A DNA stretch of 64,000 nt from Streptomyces capillispiralis (GTDB lineage: Bacteria > Actinomycetota > Actinomycetes > Streptomycetales > Streptomycetaceae), in the NCBI RefSeq assembly GCF_007829875.1, contig NZ_VIWV01000003.1:1-64000 (forward strand), written 5' to 3'. Positions 25,809 to 34,746 of this stretch are shown here, piece by piece (position 1 is the stretch's first letter; every line of letters starts with the position of its first letter). The notes beneath the pieces were generated by a model that did no database searches, was not told the DNA's origin, and saw only the letters and a program-made list of their open reading frames with translations. A program made the translations under genes and the position numbers.

Positions 25809-26132
25809 GTTTCGGGTCCGCCCCGCAGCGCTCCCCCGCACCGGTCGCCCGCCCCTCGGGAGGCTGGCCTTTCCGTGCGCCCGGAGCGGGTAGTGCCGGT
25901 GCCAGTTTCGTGATCAACCGTCCGCACCGGCTGCCGTTTCGGGAACGCACCCCTCGCGTTTCGGGAGCACCGGCCGCCGTTTCGACCCCGCCCTGAACGA
26001 CCCCTTCCGGAGGCCCCCATGACGATCACCGACATGCCGCAGACCGCGGCTCCCGACACCCCCGCTTCGCACCCGCAGGGCCACGCTTCGGGCGTACCCG
26101 AGAAGGTTTCGGGTACGCCTCGGGGCGTTTCG
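25809..26132. repeat. Scattered direct repeats GTTTCGGG / GTTTCG
   Basis: GTTTCGGG at 25,809, 25,936, 25,958 and 26,106, and GTTTCG at 25,905, 25,979 and 26,127, all in the same orientation within 324 bp. They span the gap before the DUF2637 gene and its first codons. The 8-bp unit and nearby transfer genes make this a clt (TraB-binding) candidate. Confidence 0.55.
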
Positions 26133-27740
26133 AGCCCGGACAAGCGGAAGACGATCAAGCCCACCCGCGACCGGCTGATGACCGCCCTGTCGCTCGTCGC
26201 CGCGTTCGGCGGCACGCTGGTCGGCGTCATCGGCTTCGCGATGTCCTACAGCACCCTGGCCAAGGTCGCCCTGAGCTGGGGATTCAGCAAGGAACTGGCC
26301 CCCTGGTTCCCGGTCGGCGTCGACGCCAGCATCATCGCCTTCCTCGCGCTGGACCTGTACCTGATCCGCAAGGGCACCCCGTGGCCGCTCCTGCGGATGG
26401 CCGCGCACGCCATGACGGGCGCGACGATCTGGTTCAACGCCAGCTCACAGGGCCACATCGGCACCGACCCGGTACAGGCCGCCAGCCACGGCGTCATGCC
26501 GATCCTGTTCGTGATCGGCGTCGAGGCCGCCCGCCGCCTGATCATCCAAAAGGCCAGGCTGGAGGCGGGGACGGTCACCGACCGGATCCCGCTGCACCGC
26601 TGGATCCTCTCCCCTATCGCAACCCCGCGGTTCTACCGCCGGATGCGGCTGCACAACGTCACCTCCTACCCGGAGATGATCCGGCGCCAGCAGGAGCTCA
26701 TCGGCTACGAGCAGTGGCTCAAGCGCAAGTACGACGGCGACCTCGGCAAGGCCACCGAGGACGAACTGCTGCCGATGAAGATGGCCGCCCACGGCTACAC
26801 CGTCGCGCAGGCCCTCGCGATGCCTGAGCAGCAGGAACGCGCTGCTGAGGCCCGCGCGGAGGAGGCGGAGCGCCGGCGCCTGGACGCGGAGACGCGCCGG
26901 GAGCTCGCGCGCAAGCAGGCCGAAGCCGACCGGCTGGAGGCGGAGGGCAAGCTCGAAGCCGTCCGCGCCCGGGTGGAGGGCGAGACCGGCCAGGCCCGCG
27001 CACACGCCCGAGCCCAGGTCAGCGCCGCAGAGCGGGCCGCTGAGCTGGAGGAGGCCGCGCTGGAGACGGCCGTCATCGCCGAAGCCCGCGCCCGCGAGGC
27101 GGAGGCGGAGCGCAAGGAGGCCCAGGAGCGCGAGGCCAAGGCCGCCGCGGACGTCCGCGCGGCGGAGCTGGAGCGCCAGGCGGCGGAGAAGCGGAGGCTC
27201 GCGGCGGAGGCCGACCGGGTCGCCGCGGCGGAGGCTCAGGCCATCGAGACGGCGGAGATCGCGGAGGCCCGGCAGCGTGCTGCCGAAGCCGATCGGGTCG
27301 CCGCCGAAGCAGAGCGGGCCGCTGCCGAAACCCGCCGCCGCGCCGCCGAAGCCGACCGGCTCACGGCGGAGGAGAACGAGCGCAAGGCGACCGCCGACGC
27401 GAACACGCAGGCGGCCCGCAAGCGTGAAGCCGAAACCGAGTACGCCGCTGCCGAAAGGCGGCTCGCCGCCGCCGAACTGGAGCAGCGCGCCGCCGAAATC
27501 GAGGACGCCGCGAAGCTGACGCCGCGCGAGCGGGCGGTCCGCAAGGTCGCGCGCATGGCGTTCGCGGCCGGCGCGGTGTTCGTCGGCCTGGACGCCGACG
27601 GCATGCACCGCGAGCTGTGCCGGGTCGTCTCGATCGCCGACGTCCAGCGCGAGTTCAACGTGTCGTCCACCGACACCGCCTCCAAGTACCGCCAGGAGGC
27701 CGTCGCGCTCATCGCTGGCGGATACCGCCCGGAGCAGTGA
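26019..27740 (+). CDS. DUF2637/SpdA-like membrane protein with long coiled coil
   Basis: 573 aa from ATG 26,019 (GGAGG upstream). Residues about 50-170 are the DUF2637 domain with about four hydrophobic helices (LMTALSLVAAFGGTLVGVIGF, FPVGVDASIIAFLALDLYL, MRMAAHAMTG region, HGVMPILFVIGVEAARRLI). Residues about 265-510 are an almost unbroken Ala/Glu/Arg coiled coil. The C-terminal 60 residues include VQREFNVSSTDTASKYRQEAV, HTH-like. DUF2637/SpdA proteins act in intramycelial plasmid spread with TraB. Confidence 0.85.
   Translation: MTITDMPQTAAPDTPASHPQGHASGVPEKVSGTPRGVSSPDKRKTIKPTRDRLMTALSLVAAFGGTLVGVIGFAMSYSTLAKVALSWGFSKELAPWFPVGVDASIIAFLALDLYLIRKGTPWPLLRMAAHAMTGATIWFNASSQGHIGTDPVQAASHGVMPILFVIGVEAARRLIIQKARLEAGTVTDRIPLHRWILSPIATPRFYRRMRLHNVTSYPEMIRRQQELIGYEQWLKRKYDGDLGKATEDELLPMKMAAHGYTVAQALAMPEQQERAAEARAEEAERRRLDAETRRELARKQAEADRLEAEGKLEAVRARVEGETGQARAHARAQVSAAERAAELEEAALETAVIAEARAREAEAERKEAQEREAKAAADVRAAELERQAAEKRRLAAEADRVAAAEAQAIETAEIAEARQRAAEADRVAAEAERAAAETRRRAAEADRLTAEENERKATADANTQAARKREAETEYAAAERRLAAAELEQRAAEIEDAAKLTPRERAVRKVARMAFAAGAVFVGLDADGMHRELCRVVSIADVQREFNVSSTDTASKYRQEAVALIAGGYRPEQ
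26091..26119. promoter_or_regulatory. Perfect 11-bp inverted repeat inside the DUF2637 5' end
   Basis: GGCGTACCCGA (26,091-26,101) and TCGGGTACGCC (26,109-26,119) around GAAGGTT, within codons about 25-34. It is either an intragenic operator or a hairpin affecting translation. Confidence 0.5.
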
Positions 27741-27877
27741 CCTGCACAAACGAGCCTTTCGACGGTTCCACCGGCCCCCGAGACGAAGTCAGCGCCTCGG
27801 GAGCGCGGTGAAGGCGCCGAAACGCCATGACAAAGCCTCCCAGATCACCCCCGCCCCGAGAAGGAGAACCCCACCTC

Positions 27878-28426
27878 ATGGATATCAACGCCCTGTTCAC
27901 GGATGAGGGCCTGCGGGCCTTCACTGCGACCGTCCGCGACCAGCACGTTCGCGACGCCCAGCAGTACGGGCAGATCGCCGACATCGTGCGCCGGCGCCTG
28001 GAGCAGACGCCGATCGACGGCGACCGCTGGATGTCCAAGAAGCTCCGCGCCTGGAAGGTGTCGCGGCAGCTCAAGGCCATGCAGAAGGCGTCCGGCGAGG
28101 CCGCGAGCAAGGCGGAGGCCCTGTACGCGACCTACAAGAACGAGGTCCTGGAGCTCCCCCAGCGCAGGGCCGCGGCGGAGGCCCGGAAGCTGGAGCGCAA
28201 GTCCGGCCGCCAGGCCGCCCTGGGCGCCGCCGTCGCCAAGTCCCTGGACAAGACGGTGACCTCGCTGAACGCCCCGGCCGACCAGGCGCCGGGCGGGGCC
28301 GGGCAGGCGAGGCCGGCGGAGTTCGTGGCCCCGGACAACCCCTGGCAGCAGTGGCCGATGGCGGCTGGCGGTGAGCGGCCGACCGCCTCGATCAACGACT
28401 ACTTCCCGAAGGGAGAGCAGGGTTGA
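27878..28426 (+). CDS. Helical hypothetical protein, 182 aa
   Basis: ATG 27,878 with AAGGAG at 27,861. Residues 1-120 are helical and charged (FTATVRDQHVRDAQQYGQIADIVRRRLEQ, KVSRQLKAMQKASGEAASKAEALYATYKNEV); the C-terminus carries the short motif NPWQQWPM. Part of the transfer operon; overlapped by the next gene (TTGA). Confidence 0.75.
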   Translation: MDINALFTDEGLRAFTATVRDQHVRDAQQYGQIADIVRRRLEQTPIDGDRWMSKKLRAWKVSRQLKAMQKASGEAASKAEALYATYKNEVLELPQRRAAAEARKLERKSGRQAALGAAVAKSLDKTVTSLNAPADQAPGGAGQARPAEFVAPDNPWQQWPMAAGGERPTASINDYFPKGEQG

Positions 28427-28626
28427 GCACGCCTCGGCAGACGCAAAACCGCGCGAAGCACTGGAACGCGCGGATCGCGGAAGCCACGACCGAGAAGGAG
28501 CGGGCCGGGGTCTGGTACGACGCGTGCCGGACCCTGGCCATCAAGGCCGAACGCGAGGGTCGTCCCGAGGTGTGGCGCAAGCTCACCGAGGAGCTGCACG
28601 ACTTCTTCAAGCGCAACGGAGGGTGA
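28423..28626 (+). CDS. Small basic helical protein, 67 aa
   Basis: TTG 28,423 overlaps the previous stop and has GGGAGAG upstream. Charged helix-rich sequence (QNRAKHWNARIAEATTEKERA...). Unknown; a 123-bp gap with a GC-rich inverted sequence (about 28,661-28,716) follows. Confidence 0.65.
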   Translation: MSTPRQTQNRAKHWNARIAEATTEKERAGVWYDACRTLAIKAEREGRPEVWRKLTEELHDFFKRNGG

Positions 28627-28749
28627 CGAAGTTCTTCTTCATCACCGCCTCTTCCTCGCCGCCTGGAGCACCCCAAGGTGCGCGCGTGTCGTGCGCGCGC
28701 GAGGGTGCCCCAGGCGGTGACCGTCTGTCAACTCCGAGAGGGAGACGTC

Positions 28750-31362
28750 ATGGCCGACGACGACGGCCCGAACAACCTGATCCACTTCCCCCGCGTGGGC
28801 TACACCGCCCCTGCCGAAGCCCCCGCGGAACCCTCTGCTTCGGCCCCGGTCGACGTGCCGTTCGCTGCCCCCGCAGACACCTCTCCGGCCACCCCCGAAG
28901 CGTTTGCACCCGCGACGCGAACCGACCCGATGGACGTCATCGCGGCCCTGCCCGAGCCCGGTCTCGGTACCCCGTTCTCCGGCGACTCGGAGCCCGCCGC
29001 CGCACCCGCCGCGACCCCCGCGACGGGCGGCGCGATGGTCCCGGCGACCTTCCGTTCGGAGGGTGCCCAGCCCGCCGCGCCGCGTCTGGGTTCGCTGTCC
29101 CTGGCGGCGATCCTCGCGGTGTCCCTGGCGGCCATGCGCGGCATTCACTCCGCCGTCGCGGCGGGCCGGGCCAACCGGGAGCAGCGCGAAGCGGTCGCGA
29201 AGACCGCGAGCACCGCCAAGGACGGCTCCTCCGGGGGCGGTTCAAAGAAGCAGGTGCAGCCCAGCCACGAGTACGGCCGCAAGACGCTCCAGCGCGGTCC
29301 TGGCGGCCTGGGAGGCCGCTCCGGCGGCGCAGGTCCGGGCAGGTCCGGGCGGGGCGGCAGCGGCTCGTACAGCGGCTCGGGAGGCCGGGGGCGCGGCGGG
29401 TCGACGACCCGCTCGCCCAGCGGCGCCGGCGGCTCTGGCGGCGGCTCCCGGGGCGGGCGCGGCGGCGGTGGCTCCGGGCCCGGCCGCTCCAACTCCGGCT
29501 CCGGCGGCAAGGGCGGCTCGGGCGTCACCCCGCTGCGCCGCACCTCGCAGGGCGGCGGCGTGAACCTCAAGAAGAACCGCGGCCCCGGATCGTCCGGCGG
29601 CTCGGGCGGTTCGGGAGGCTCCGGCGGCGGCAAGGGCCCGAGCAACAGCGGCGGCGGGGGCGGCCGGAAGAACCGCAGCCCCGGCAGCGGCGGCGGGTCC
29701 GGCTCCTCCGGGGGCGGCACGAGCACGAACCGCAAGCCCGGCCCCGGCAGCGGGGCCGGCGGTTCGTCCGGCGGCGGCAGGAAGCGCGGACCGGGCTCCG
29801 GGACGGGCACCGGCAAGACGACCGGCCCTGGCACCAAGAGCCCCGGCAAGGGCACGGGGTCGGGCGGGAAGACCACGCCCGGCACCACCAGCTCGAAGGG
29901 CCCCGGCACCGGCAAGGGCACGACGACCGGCCCCAAGAGCGGGACGAAGAAGTCGCCGCGCGGTACGACCGGCACGTCCGGGATCCTGCGCAAGAAGCCC
30001 GGCACCACCACCTCCGGCACCGGCCCGAAGACGAAGCCGAAGGGGAAGGGCAGCAGCGGCGCGGGCAGCACGGCGCCCGGCAGCAAGCGCGGCGGCGGGA
30101 AGAAGGGCAAGACCCGCTCCGGTAAGGGCGGCACCGGTCCGGCCTCGGTGCCCAAGGCGCCGGGCGGCAAGTCCCGCAAGGGCAAGAAGGTCACGCTCAC
30201 GCCGGGCATCGCGCACGGCACGTTCGCGGCGACCGACAAGTACGGCTGCCGCTGCCGCAAGTGCCGGCGCTTCCAGAAGGAGTACAGCCGCAAGGTCCTG
30301 GGGGCGATGAAGTCCGCCGCCAGGGGCCGGACCACCTTCGGCGAGGCAGTGCACGAGACCGCGGAGAAGCGGCTCAAGCGCCGCCGCAAGAAGATGCGGC
30401 CGCCCATCGTCACGAAGGTCAAGGTCAAGAAGCCCAAGAAGAAGACCGGCCCGAAGACCAAGACCACCAAGTCCGGCAGCACGAAGCCCGCCGGTCCGGC
30501 CGCGAAGGCGCCGCTCGGCCCGGCCGCGAAGGCGCCGACCCGCCGCACGCCCTGGTCCACGGCCAAGGCACGGGCCCGCAAGCGCGCCCGGATGCGCACC
30601 ACCACCGTCCCGGTCGGAGGCCCGACCCCGACGCCGGCCCCGACGCCTGGCCCGGTCGCGCCAACTCCGGCCGCCGTGGTCACCGGGCCCGCCACCGCAC
30701 CGCCTTCTGCGGGCGGGGGCACGGTGCCGGGCACCGGAACACGTCGCCTGTCGCCGTTCGAGGCGATGGGCATGGCGACCGCGGGCTCCGCCCCGGCCGG
30801 CCCGATCACAGTCGAGCGGGCCGACTCCCCCGGGGCGGGCGTGCCCGACGGCACCTCGAGCACGAAGGAGAACAGCGTGAGTGACGCGTCCAAGACGGGC
30901 GGTCTCGTAGCGGCGAACCTGGAGCGCGATTCCTGGATCAAGCGGTGGGGCAGCGGTGCCATCGCGGACATGGACGCGCAGCACGAGACCGAGGTCACCC
31001 TCGACGACACGCTCGACGTCCTGGAGGAGCTCACCAAGCAGTCCTTCAGCGCACACGAGACGTGCCTGAAGCTGGCCACGAAGGCACGCGAGATCCGGCA
31101 CGAGCTGGACGAACTCGCCGCCGACCTGCGCTCCACGCACAACGTCATCGGCCGTCTGACGGGCGCCGCGATGGCGAAGCTGGCGGAGTCCATGGAACTG
31201 CTGGCCCGCAAGGCCGACGAGATGTCCACGAAGTCGCTGACGGCGGCGGAGGTCTCCGAGTCGACGGAGAACGCGATGTTCGACGCCTACCGGCCGTTGC
31301 AGCAGGCCACCGAGGACGCGGGCCTGCTCGTGCCTGCCGCCCGCATCCACAACGAGAACTGA
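28750..31362 (+). CDS. Large Gly/Ser/Lys-rich protein of the transfer operon
   Basis: 870 aa from ATG 28,750 (GAGAGGGAG upstream). An acidic Pro/Ala N-terminus (1-120) precedes a hydrophobic stretch (LGSLSLAAILAVSLAAMRG, about 118-136). About 170-470 is a low-complexity Gly/Ser/Arg/Lys region. About 480-560 is basic with YGCRCRKCRRFQKEYSRKVLGAMKSAARGR, a Cys cluster reminiscent of phage and plasmid DNA-binding repeats. The rest is Pro/Ala/Thr-rich, then the helical C-terminal 160 residues. Related low-complexity proteins lie before traB on other Streptomyces elements; a DNA-coating or membrane-bridging role is only a guess. Confidence 0.75.
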   Translation: MADDDGPNNLIHFPRVGYTAPAEAPAEPSASAPVDVPFAAPADTSPATPEAFAPATRTDPMDVIAALPEPGLGTPFSGDSEPAAAPAATPATGGAMVPATFRSEGAQPAAPRLGSLSLAAILAVSLAAMRGIHSAVAAGRANREQREAVAKTASTAKDGSSGGGSKKQVQPSHEYGRKTLQRGPGGLGGRSGGAGPGRSGRGGSGSYSGSGGRGRGGSTTRSPSGAGGSGGGSRGGRGGGGSGPGRSNSGSGGKGGSGVTPLRRTSQGGGVNLKKNRGPGSSGGSGGSGGSGGGKGPSNSGGGGGRKNRSPGSGGGSGSSGGGTSTNRKPGPGSGAGGSSGGGRKRGPGSGTGTGKTTGPGTKSPGKGTGSGGKTTPGTTSSKGPGTGKGTTTGPKSGTKKSPRGTTGTSGILRKKPGTTTSGTGPKTKPKGKGSSGAGSTAPGSKRGGGKKGKTRSGKGGTGPASVPKAPGGKSRKGKKVTLTPGIAHGTFAATDKYGCRCRKCRRFQKEYSRKVLGAMKSAARGRTTFGEAVHETAEKRLKRRRKKMRPPIVTKVKVKKPKKKTGPKTKTTKSGSTKPAGPAAKAPLGPAAKAPTRRTPWSTAKARARKRARMRTTTVPVGGPTPTPAPTPGPVAPTPAAVVTGPATAPPSAGGGTVPGTGTRRLSPFEAMGMATAGSAPAGPITVERADSPGAGVPDGTSSTKENSVSDASKTGGLVAANLERDSWIKRWGSGAIADMDAQHETEVTLDDTLDVLEELTKQSFSAHETCLKLATKAREIRHELDELAADLRSTHNVIGRLTGAAMAKLAESMELLARKADEMSTKSLTAAEVSESTENAMFDAYRPLQQATEDAGLLVPAARIHNEN
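30877..31362 (+). CDS. Probable internal in-frame start: 161-aa helical protein
   Basis: Within the large gene, GTG 30,877 has AAGGAG at 30,866-30,871 at good spacing. It begins exactly where low-complexity sequence ends and a well-folded helical domain starts (SDASKTGGLVAANLERDSWIKRWG...). The next gene also starts GTG-Ser-Asp. The C-terminal domain may therefore be made both as a tail of the long protein and alone. Confidence 0.5.
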   Translation: MSDASKTGGLVAANLERDSWIKRWGSGAIADMDAQHETEVTLDDTLDVLEELTKQSFSAHETCLKLATKAREIRHELDELAADLRSTHNVIGRLTGAAMAKLAESMELLARKADEMSTKSLTAAEVSESTENAMFDAYRPLQQATEDAGLLVPAARIHNEN

Positions 31363-31376
31363 GAGGAGATCAGCAC

Positions 31377-31811
31377 GTGAGCGACAACCTCCCGGCCATC
31401 CCGGGCATGAACAGCGGCGGCAGCGCCAGCAGCGGCAACGGCTTCCTCGCCCTGGCCGGCCGGACCGCCAAACTCGCGGCCTCCGCCCTCTTCCTCAAGG
31501 AGGGCATGCACCTGCTCCGCTCGCACATGAAGGCCAACGCCAACGCGGCCCTGCGCCTGTCGGAGATGAACAACCAGGCAGAGGTCGAGCCCCAGTTCAT
31601 CTCCATGATCGAGGACGTCGCCACCCACCTCACCGCGGTCGCGGAGGCGTCCGGCGAGATGGTCAATGCCGCCGACTCCGTCGACACCGACGCCCGCGGC
31701 TTCAACAACGCGCACGACCGGGAGTACCGCCCCGGCTACGAAGCCTCCAACGGCTCCGGAGTCCGGCAGGCCAAGCCCGGCTACTACCGGCGCACCGGCC
31801 GCCGCAGCTGA
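31377..31811 (+). CDS. Helical hypothetical protein, 144 aa
   Basis: GTG 31,377 with GAGAGGAG, 14 bp after the large gene. Helical (LFLKEGMHLLRSHMKANANAALRLSEMNNQAEVEPQFISMIEDVATHLTAVAEASGEMVNAAD) with a Tyr/Arg-rich tail. Probably acts with the preceding helical domain; both lie directly before traB. Unknown family. Confidence 0.75.
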   Translation: MSDNLPAIPGMNSGGSASSGNGFLALAGRTAKLAASALFLKEGMHLLRSHMKANANAALRLSEMNNQAEVEPQFISMIEDVATHLTAVAEASGEMVNAADSVDTDARGFNNAHDREYRPGYEASNGSGVRQAKPGYYRRTGRRS

Positions 31812-31827
31812 ACAACCCCTCACCCCG

Positions 31828-31874
31828 CAGCAGCAGGGGCCGCACCCGGCGATCGGGTGCGGCCCCTGCTGCTG
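31828..31874 (+). terminator. Perfect 21-bp stem-loop upstream of traB
   Basis: Arms 31,828-31,848 and 31,854-31,874 with loop GCGAT. It is one of the longest perfect stems in the window and separates traB from the operon before it. Confidence 0.85.
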
Positions 31875-31897
31875 CCTGTCCCTGAACGGAGGCAGTG

Positions 31898-34192
31898 TTG
31901 AGCACCATCGACCAGGCGGCGCCGGCCGCCGACACCACCAAGCGCGTCCCGGGCCACGTCATCTACCGGCGCGTCCTGGCCGAACGCACCTCCTACGCCC
32001 TCGCGGCGGCCGGGATGGCCGTCGGCCCGCAGCTCGACGACAGCGCCTGGTCCTACCTCGCCTCCGGCGGGATCGGACTGGGCACCCTCGCCTGGCTCTA
32101 CACGAAGACCAAGGACCCCGACCAGGGCCTGAGCGTCCTGACCCGGGCGCAGCGGGCGATCCCGTTCCTGACGGCCGCCGGCACCTACGTGGCGAACCTG
32201 ATCACCCCCGGCTTCAACTGGTGGGAGGTCGTCGCCCCGGCCGCGTGGGCGTCCCTGATGGGCTGGATGGCACCGCTCACCCGCAGCGCCGGCCTGGTCC
32301 TGGAGCTCACCGAGCACCAGGCGCAGCACGGCGCCGGACCCGGGGAGCCGCTGACCTACACCGAGTTCCTCGCCGCGAAGTGGCAGCAGGCCACCGGCGA
32401 CGGAACCCGGCTGGTGTCCATCAGCCCGTACCGCGCCGACCGGCCCGACTTCGAGGCCGTCGTCGTCGCCCAGGCCGGGAAGGCAGTGCCCACCTTCACC
32501 GAGGTGCAGCTCGCCGCCGCGTTCGACTTCCCGGTCGGCACCGTGAAGATCCGCCCGATCCAGGGCTCCGGGCCCGGCCGGATGCGGCTGGTCGCCCGCC
32601 CCACCACCGAGGACGTGGAGGCCGTCGCCGAAGGCATCCGCGGCCTGTGGGAGACAGCGGTCGCCGCCCCGGGCAAGGCCGCCCCCGGCGTCGACCTCAT
32701 CGACTACCGGTCCGAGCCGCACCGCATCGTGCTGCTGGTCGCCTCCCCGCCGGGCAAGGAAATCCACCTGCCGCACACGGCGATCTGCTCCGCCTTCGGC
32801 ATCGACGACCCCTCCCGCCTAGTCATCGAAACGGATGGAATTCGTATGGGCGTCATCTCCATCTACAAGACGAACCCGCTGATGAAGGTCCGCAAGGCCA
32901 CCGTCGAAGACCTGACGATGGACTCCAAGGGCCGCGTCACCATCGGCGTCTGCCACGACGGCAAGCCCGCCCGGATGCGGCTGTGGGATCCCGGACAGGG
33001 CGCCCTGCGCGGCATCACCGCCGGCGTCACGGGAGCTGGCAAGTCCGTCCTGCAGAACCTGATCCTCGCCGCGGAGAAGCGCTCCGGCGTCGTCTCCTGG
33101 GTCGGCGACGTCCAGGGCGGCATGAGCCTCCCGGAGGCGGAGGGCCGGGTCGACTGGTTCGCCAAGGGCCCGGTGGAGACGCTCCTGATGCTCACGGCCG
33201 CGCACGCGGTCATGAAGTACCGCGAGCGGATCTCCAACGAGATGGGCCGCGGCGACTTCGCCCTGAACCGGCCGTGGCCGCTCATCAACATCACGCTGGA
33301 CGAGATCAACCGGCTGCTGTCCCACCCGGACGAAGCGATGCGCAAGGCCACCGCCTACCTCATCGCCGACATCCAGAAGACCGGCCGCAAGGTCGGCATC
33401 GGCATCCGGCTCGCCGTGCAGTCCCTGCACCTCAAGGACCTCGGTGACGACGACGCGATCCGCCAGCAGGGCAAGGTCGGCGCGCTGTTCCTCATGCGCA
33501 CCGCCTCCTCCTCCACCAAGGAGATGGGCCTGGACGGCATCGCCCCGGCCGGTTTCCAGATGGAGAACATCCCTGCCCGGATCTACGAGAACGGGCAGAT
33601 CGAGGCGCTGTTCTCCGGCAAGGACGACGAGGACGGCGAGTCCACCGCGGGCATGGCGTACATGTTCCTCGACGGGCGCGCCAAGTTCATGCGCACCTTC
33701 TTCGCGGAGAAGAAGGACGGGGTCTACCCCGACCTGATCGCCCTGTACGGCGAGGACCCGCCCACCGGGCTGACCGAGGGCGAGGCCAAGGCCGCGCAGG
33801 CCGGGGCCGCGATCTACGGCGTGCGGCACACCAACCCCTACGCCGACTGCGACACCCTCGCCCAGGCGTTCTCCGACGCCCCTGGCAGCACTCCGGCGGC
33901 CGGCACCCCGGCCCCGGACGCCGACGGCGGAGACGGCGATGAGGCGCCCGCCGCGTTCGAGGCGCCGTTCGGCATCCCGTTCGGCGACGGCGGCCCCGAG
34001 ATCGGGGAGGAGCCCGGCCTCCAGGACCAGATCCTCGACCTGCTCGCCGACGGGCCCAAGAGCCTCAAGCAGCTGCGCGAGGCCCTGCCCAGCTTCCAGC
34101 CCTCCAGCGTCAGTAACGCCTGCACCCAGCTCAAGGCGAAGGGCCTGGCCAAGTCGCTCAAGCGCGGCCACTGGCAGCTCGCCGACAGCTGA
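31898..34192 (+). CDS. traB: TraB-type FtsK/SpoIIIE DNA translocase
   Basis: 764 aa; start TTG 31,898 with GGAGG at 31,888-31,892 (GTG 31,895 is too close). N-terminal membrane segments lie at about 30-65 and 85-130. The Walker A motif GVTGAGKSVLQN is near residue 376 and the Walker B region INITLDEINRLL near 462. A C-terminal winged helix (about 710-764: ILDLLADGPKSLKQLREALPSFQPSSVSNACTQLKAKGLAKSLKRGHWQL) resembles the TraB/FtsK-gamma domain that reads 8-bp sites. TraB hexamers move double-stranded plasmid DNA between mycelia. The 3' end from 33,895 lies inside the inverted repeat. Confidence 0.9.
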   Translation: MSTIDQAAPAADTTKRVPGHVIYRRVLAERTSYALAAAGMAVGPQLDDSAWSYLASGGIGLGTLAWLYTKTKDPDQGLSVLTRAQRAIPFLTAAGTYVANLITPGFNWWEVVAPAAWASLMGWMAPLTRSAGLVLELTEHQAQHGAGPGEPLTYTEFLAAKWQQATGDGTRLVSISPYRADRPDFEAVVVAQAGKAVPTFTEVQLAAAFDFPVGTVKIRPIQGSGPGRMRLVARPTTEDVEAVAEGIRGLWETAVAAPGKAAPGVDLIDYRSEPHRIVLLVASPPGKEIHLPHTAICSAFGIDDPSRLVIETDGIRMGVISIYKTNPLMKVRKATVEDLTMDSKGRVTIGVCHDGKPARMRLWDPGQGALRGITAGVTGAGKSVLQNLILAAEKRSGVVSWVGDVQGGMSLPEAEGRVDWFAKGPVETLLMLTAAHAVMKYRERISNEMGRGDFALNRPWPLINITLDEINRLLSHPDEAMRKATAYLIADIQKTGRKVGIGIRLAVQSLHLKDLGDDDAIRQQGKVGALFLMRTASSSTKEMGLDGIAPAGFQMENIPARIYENGQIEALFSGKDDEDGESTAGMAYMFLDGRAKFMRTFFAEKKDGVYPDLIALYGEDPPTGLTEGEAKAAQAGAAIYGVRHTNPYADCDTLAQAFSDAPGSTPAAGTPAPDADGGDGDEAPAAFEAPFGIPFGDGGPEIGEEPGLQDQILDLLADGPKSLKQLREALPSFQPSSVSNACTQLKAKGLAKSLKRGHWQLADS

Positions 34193-34232
34193 CCCGCACC
34201 CACCACCCACTCACCGAAGGAAACCGATCCCC

Positions 34233-34421
34233 GTGGCCCTGTCGATCTCCCTGGTCCTCCTGCTTGGCATCATCGTCGTCATCCTGGTGCGCACCGGCTA
34301 CCAGCGGATCATGCCGGGCATCGCCGTCTGCCTGTTCGGCTTCTTCCTCGCCAGCACCGGCATCGCCCCCACGATCACCAGCGCCGTGTCCTCCCTCACC
34401 GGATGGATCAGTAGCTTCTGA
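34233..34421 (+). CDS. Small membrane protein, 62 aa (Spd-like)
   Basis: GTG 34,233 with GAAGGA. Two hydrophobic helices (ALSISLVLLLGIIVVILVRTG and MPGIAVCLFGFFLASTGIA). 40 bp after traB; small membrane proteins after traB are typical spread (Spd) genes. Confidence 0.7.
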   Translation: MALSISLVLLLGIIVVILVRTGYQRIMPGIAVCLFGFFLASTGIAPTITSAVSSLTGWISSF

Positions 34422-34465
34422 CCACCCCGGTCCCGTCCCTGCCGAACGAGAAGGAGAACACCTCG

Positions 34466-34654
34466 ATGAACCGCCCCCTGGTCCTGGTCGTCGACGACGC
34501 CACCGACATCCTCGCGGCCAGCCCCGAGGCCCGCGCCCTGGTCGCCGACCTCCTGCGCACCGGCCGCCAGGACGGCCTGGTGGTCCGCTCCGAGACCCGC
34601 CGGCCGTTGCAGTACCCGACGCTGGCCGCGCTCGAGGACGCCGCCGACCAGTAG
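34466..34654 (+). CDS. Small soluble protein, 62 aa
   Basis: ATG 34,466 with AAGGAGAA. A short alpha/beta fold (PLVLVVDDATDILAASPEARALVADLL...). Unknown; part of the post-traB operon. Confidence 0.65.
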   Translation: MNRPLVLVVDDATDILAASPEARALVADLLRTGRQDGLVVRSETRRPLQYPTLAALEDAADQ

Positions 34655-34684
34655 CAGTAGCACCGCCAGCCCCCTCCCGCCCCT

Positions 34685-34717
34685 GCGCCCTCCCCGCCAC
34701 CACGGCGGGGAGGGCGC
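34685..34717 (+). terminator. 14-bp stem terminator
   Basis: GCGCCCTCCCCGCC / GGCGGGGAGGGCGC around ACCAC. Confidence 0.8.
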
Positions 34718-34746
34718 CCCGCGTCTGCCCCGAAACGGAGATCACC

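Noticed and set aside
29145..31350. Two ~700-residue minus-strand ORFs
   Set aside because: Mirror translations of the Gly/Ser/Lys-rich transfer protein; composition is purely Pro/Arg/Ala with no motifs.
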